A DNA stretch of 7,791 nt, taken from positions 1-7,791 of the forward strand of contig DOUV01000396.1 in NCBI GenBank assembly GCA_003520455.1, in the 5' to 3' direction. Position 1 is the stretch's first letter; every line of letters starts with the position of its first letter. The DNA comes from Chloroflexota bacterium. GTDB taxonomy: Bacteria > Chloroflexota > Anaerolineae > Ardenticatenales > Ardenticatenaceae. Below are positions 6,350 to 7,791 of the stretch, in pieces. The translations under genes were made by a program, and so were the position numbers. The notes below the pieces were generated by a model, which did no database searches, had not been told where the DNA came from, and was given only the letters and a program-made list of their open reading frames with translations.

Positions 6350-6380
6350 GGGGAGACAACGGTTTCCTCTCCCCGTTTTA
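6350..6380 (+). terminator. Rho-independent terminator after the phasin gene
   Basis: GGGGAGA (6350-6356) pairs with TCTCCCC (6368-6374) across an 11-base loop, followed directly by GTTTTA. The stem is all G-C except two pairs. It separates the phasin transcript from the regulator gene, perhaps with some read-through, as would suit a highly expressed coat protein and a scarcer regulator. Confidence 0.72.
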
Positions 6381-6440
6381 TCGCTCCGGAGGGAGTCCGG
6401 CATCTGGGCCGGAGAATCCTTCGCCCCCGCTGTGGTCCTG

Positions 6441-6469
6441 TTTTCAGCCTGCAGCGAATCGTGTACCAT
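6441..6469 (+). promoter_or_regulatory. Weak candidate promoter of the PhaR-type regulator gene
   Basis: TTTTCA (6441-6446) and TACCAT (6464-6469) are 17 bases apart, with TG just before the second box. Both match the consensus only in part. The leader would be about 16 bases, just enough for the AGGAG ribosome-binding site at 6480-6484. It is listed because the upstream terminator implies that the regulator needs its own start of transcription. Confidence 0.3.
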
Positions 6470-6491
6470 TGAGCAACCCAGGAGCGAGTGA

Positions 6492-7076
6492 ATGCCGATC
6501 ATCAAGCGCTATTCCAACCGTAAACTCTACGACACGCAGGCCAAACAGTACGTCACGCTCGAGAGAATCGCCGAGCTCATCCGCCAGGGGGTCGACGTTC
6601 ATGTCGTCGATCACGCGACCGGTGAGGATCTGACCGCCCTGACCCTGACCCAGATTATTCTCGGCGAGGAAAAAAAGCCGGGGGGCTTTCTGCCCCGAAC
6701 CGTGTTGACAGCCCTCATCCAGGCCGGTGGCGACACGCTGTACACGGTGAAACGGGCCCTGGGGACCCCAGCGGGCCTGGCGCGTCAGGTCGATGACGAG
6801 ATCGAACGGCGCGTCCAGGCCCTCGTCAATCAGGGTGAGCTCTCGAAGGAGGAGGGCCTGCGGCTCCAGGATAAACTTCTCGCCCAGGGCCAGCGCCTCC
6901 ACGACCCACTGTGGCCGGACGAACAGGCCCTCGAGCGGGCTCTGCTCGAGCGCGGGCTGCCGGCTCGCGATGAGCTCCGGCGACTGGCCGAGCAGGTCGA
7001 ACTATTAGCGACCAGGCTCGATCAGATCGGCACGCCCTCCCGATCCGAGCACGAGCCCTCTCAGGGTCAAGGGTGA
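6492..7076 (+). CDS. phaR: PHA synthesis regulator (PhaR-type DNA-binding domain) with phasin-like C-terminal half
   Basis: A 194-residue regulator. Residues 1-60 are the PHB/PHA accumulation regulator DNA-binding domain: [20 protein letters not shown] (5-24), [19 protein letters not shown] (30-48) and LTQIILGEE (52-60). In known systems PhaR represses the phasin gene, binds nascent PHA and is released from DNA when granules form. Residues about 86-180 resemble the neighbouring phasin: [29 protein letters not shown] (102-130) parallels phasin 53-80, and [29 protein letters not shown] (151-179) parallels the phasin coiled-coil. ATG 6492 has AGGAG seven bases upstream. The gene follows the phasin gene after a terminator and converges on the patatin gene. 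The name rests on the N-terminal domain; direct control of the phasin promoter is inferred from family knowledge and position. Confidence 0.87.
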   Translation: MPIIKRYSNRKLYDTQAKQYVTLERIAELIRQGVDVHVVDHATGEDLTALTLTQIILGEEKKPGGFLPRTVLTALIQAGGDTLYTVKRALGTPAGLARQVDDEIERRVQALVNQGELSKEEGLRLQDKLLAQGQRLHDPLWPDEQALERALLERGLPARDELRRLAEQVELLATRLDQIGTPSRSEHEPSQGQG

Positions 7077-7151
7077 CGCCCGCAGCGCATCGAGCAGGGC
7101 GAGCCCGGTTATCCAAAGCGTTCGGGGATCAACACCGCTCAGCGGCGCCTA

Positions 7152-7791
7152 TCACAGGTTGAGAGCGGCGCGGATGCAGGCCAGTTTGGCCTCAGCGGCC
7201 TGCTCGCCGAGGGCGATCAGCTCTTTGTCCTTCGTGAATCGTAGATAGCTCGCCCCGGCGAGTTGCGGCGTGATGAGACAGTCGGCGGCCTTGACCCCCC
7301 CACCGGCCTGGCGGATGAGCGTCTCCACGGCTGCAAACCCGAACCCGAACGGTCCCCACCGCCGCCGCAGAACCGGCGCGAAGAGGTCCACCCCAATGAC
7401 GTAATCGGCCCCCAGTGCCCGCACGAGCGAAACGGGCAGGTTATTCGACGCGCCCCCATCGACCAGGAAGCGCCCATCCACCTCAACCGGCGTCACGATG
7501 CCTGGCACCGAACTACTCGCTCGCACGGCCGGCGCCACCCGACCTTCCTTCAGCGCCACCGACTCACCGGTTTCCAGGTCGGTGGCCGCCGCCGCAAAGG
7601 GCAGCTTCAAGTCGCTAAAATCCAGGTCGCCGATCGTCGCAACCAGCCAGCGTTCCAGCCTGGCGAAGCTCACAAAGCCCTTGACCGGCCACACCGGGCT
7701 GGCGAAATCCCGCCACCGGGCGCGCGAGGCGAGCGCCCTGAGCTGCGGGAGCGGGACGCCGGCGCAGTAGAGGGCGCCGGTGAGGGCGCCG
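7152..7791 (-). CDS. Patatin-like phospholipase (RssA-type), 5' end beyond the window
   Basis: The last 212 residues of a patatin-family serine hydrolase, expected to release fatty acids from lipids using a Ser-Asp dyad. The reading frame stays open from the window edge with no stop. It begins GALTGALYCAGVPL, which normally follows directly after the GxSxG nucleophile, so the catalytic Ser should lie just outside. FAAAATDLETGESV, AVRASSSVPGIVTPV and DGGASNNLPVSLVRALGADYVIGVDLF are clear patatin/RssA signatures, with the catalytic Asp in DGG at 111 of the visible part. A GTG at 7694 is in frame but internal to the domain and is not the start. No signal peptide can be judged. It is convergent with the PhaR-type gene, across a 75-base gap in which I see no terminator. 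Substrate unknown; esterase or phospholipase activity is expected from the family. Confidence 0.87.
   Translation of the reverse strand, partial: GALTGALYCAGVPLPQLRALASRARWRDFASPVWPVKGFVSFARLERWLVATIGDLDFSDLKLPFAAAATDLETGESVALKEGRVAPAVRASSSVPGIVTPVEVDGRFLVDGGASNNLPVSLVRALGADYVIGVDLFAPVLRRRWGPFGFGFAAVETLIRQAGGGVKAADCLITPQLAGASYLRFTKDKELIALGEQAAEAKLACIRAALNL

Noticed and set aside
7152..7694. A complete 180-residue patatin gene starting at GTG 7694
   Set aside because: The frame stays open to the window edge and the upstream residues (GALTGALYCAG) are conserved patatin sequence, so the gene is cut by the window.
1..7791. Phage, transposon, defence or toxin-antitoxin content
   Set aside because: No integrase, transposase, terminal inverted repeats, nuclease or small toxin-like pair is visible; the genes are metabolic.

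Overview
The window is a GC-rich bacterial stretch with six genes, two of which form a lipid-storage pair and three of which form a putative fatty-acyl operon. The small AGGTT/AACCT-type intergenic repeat (5686-5725) and the 'GAGACGCAGGGA ... TCCCTGCGTCTC' inverted repeat (1062-1101) look like the intergenic repeats I associate with Chloroflexota (Anaerolineae/Caldilineae-like) genomes. The phasin and PhaR-type protein sequences are also of a kind I recall there. A PHA-accumulating proteobacterium is the alternative. This assignment is pattern memory, not a search result.

Layout, left to right: (1) 1-251 upstream region with a perfect TATAAT box; (2) a FFLEELY-motif protein on + (252-974), family function unknown; (3) a 176-bp convergent gap with an inverted repeat; (4) a three-gene operon on the minus strand, read right to left: an acyl-ACP-reductase-like dehydrogenase with a large extra N-terminal domain and a C-terminal membrane anchor (5659-3467), an extended SDR/NAD-dependent epimerase-like protein whose catalytic Lys is replaced (3449-2364), and a lysophospholipid/glycerolipid-type acyltransferase carrying a Cys3His mini-domain (2374-1151); (5) a 273-bp divergent control region with a hairpin repeat, a good sigma70-like promoter and a nested dyad; (6) on +, a phasin (5933-6325), a terminator, and a PhaR-type PHA regulator (6492-7076); (7) on minus, a patatin-like phospholipase whose 5' end lies beyond the window.

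How the parts may work together: the minus-strand operon contains what is needed to reduce an acyl thioester to an aldehyde, act on a nucleotide-linked or hydroxy/keto substrate, and transfer an acyl chain. The divergent plus-strand genes encode a polyhydroxyalkanoate granule coat protein and its regulator. A patatin-type lipase flanks them. The consistent theme is storage or membrane lipid metabolism, but no PHA synthase, ketothiolase or reductase (PhaC/A/B) lies in the window, and the product of the three-gene operon cannot be read from sequence. The most promising points are the domain fusion and operon around the AAR-like enzyme, the YxxxK-to-YxxxM change in the SDR, the nested operator between the divergent units, and the phasin-like C-terminal half of the PhaR-type regulator.
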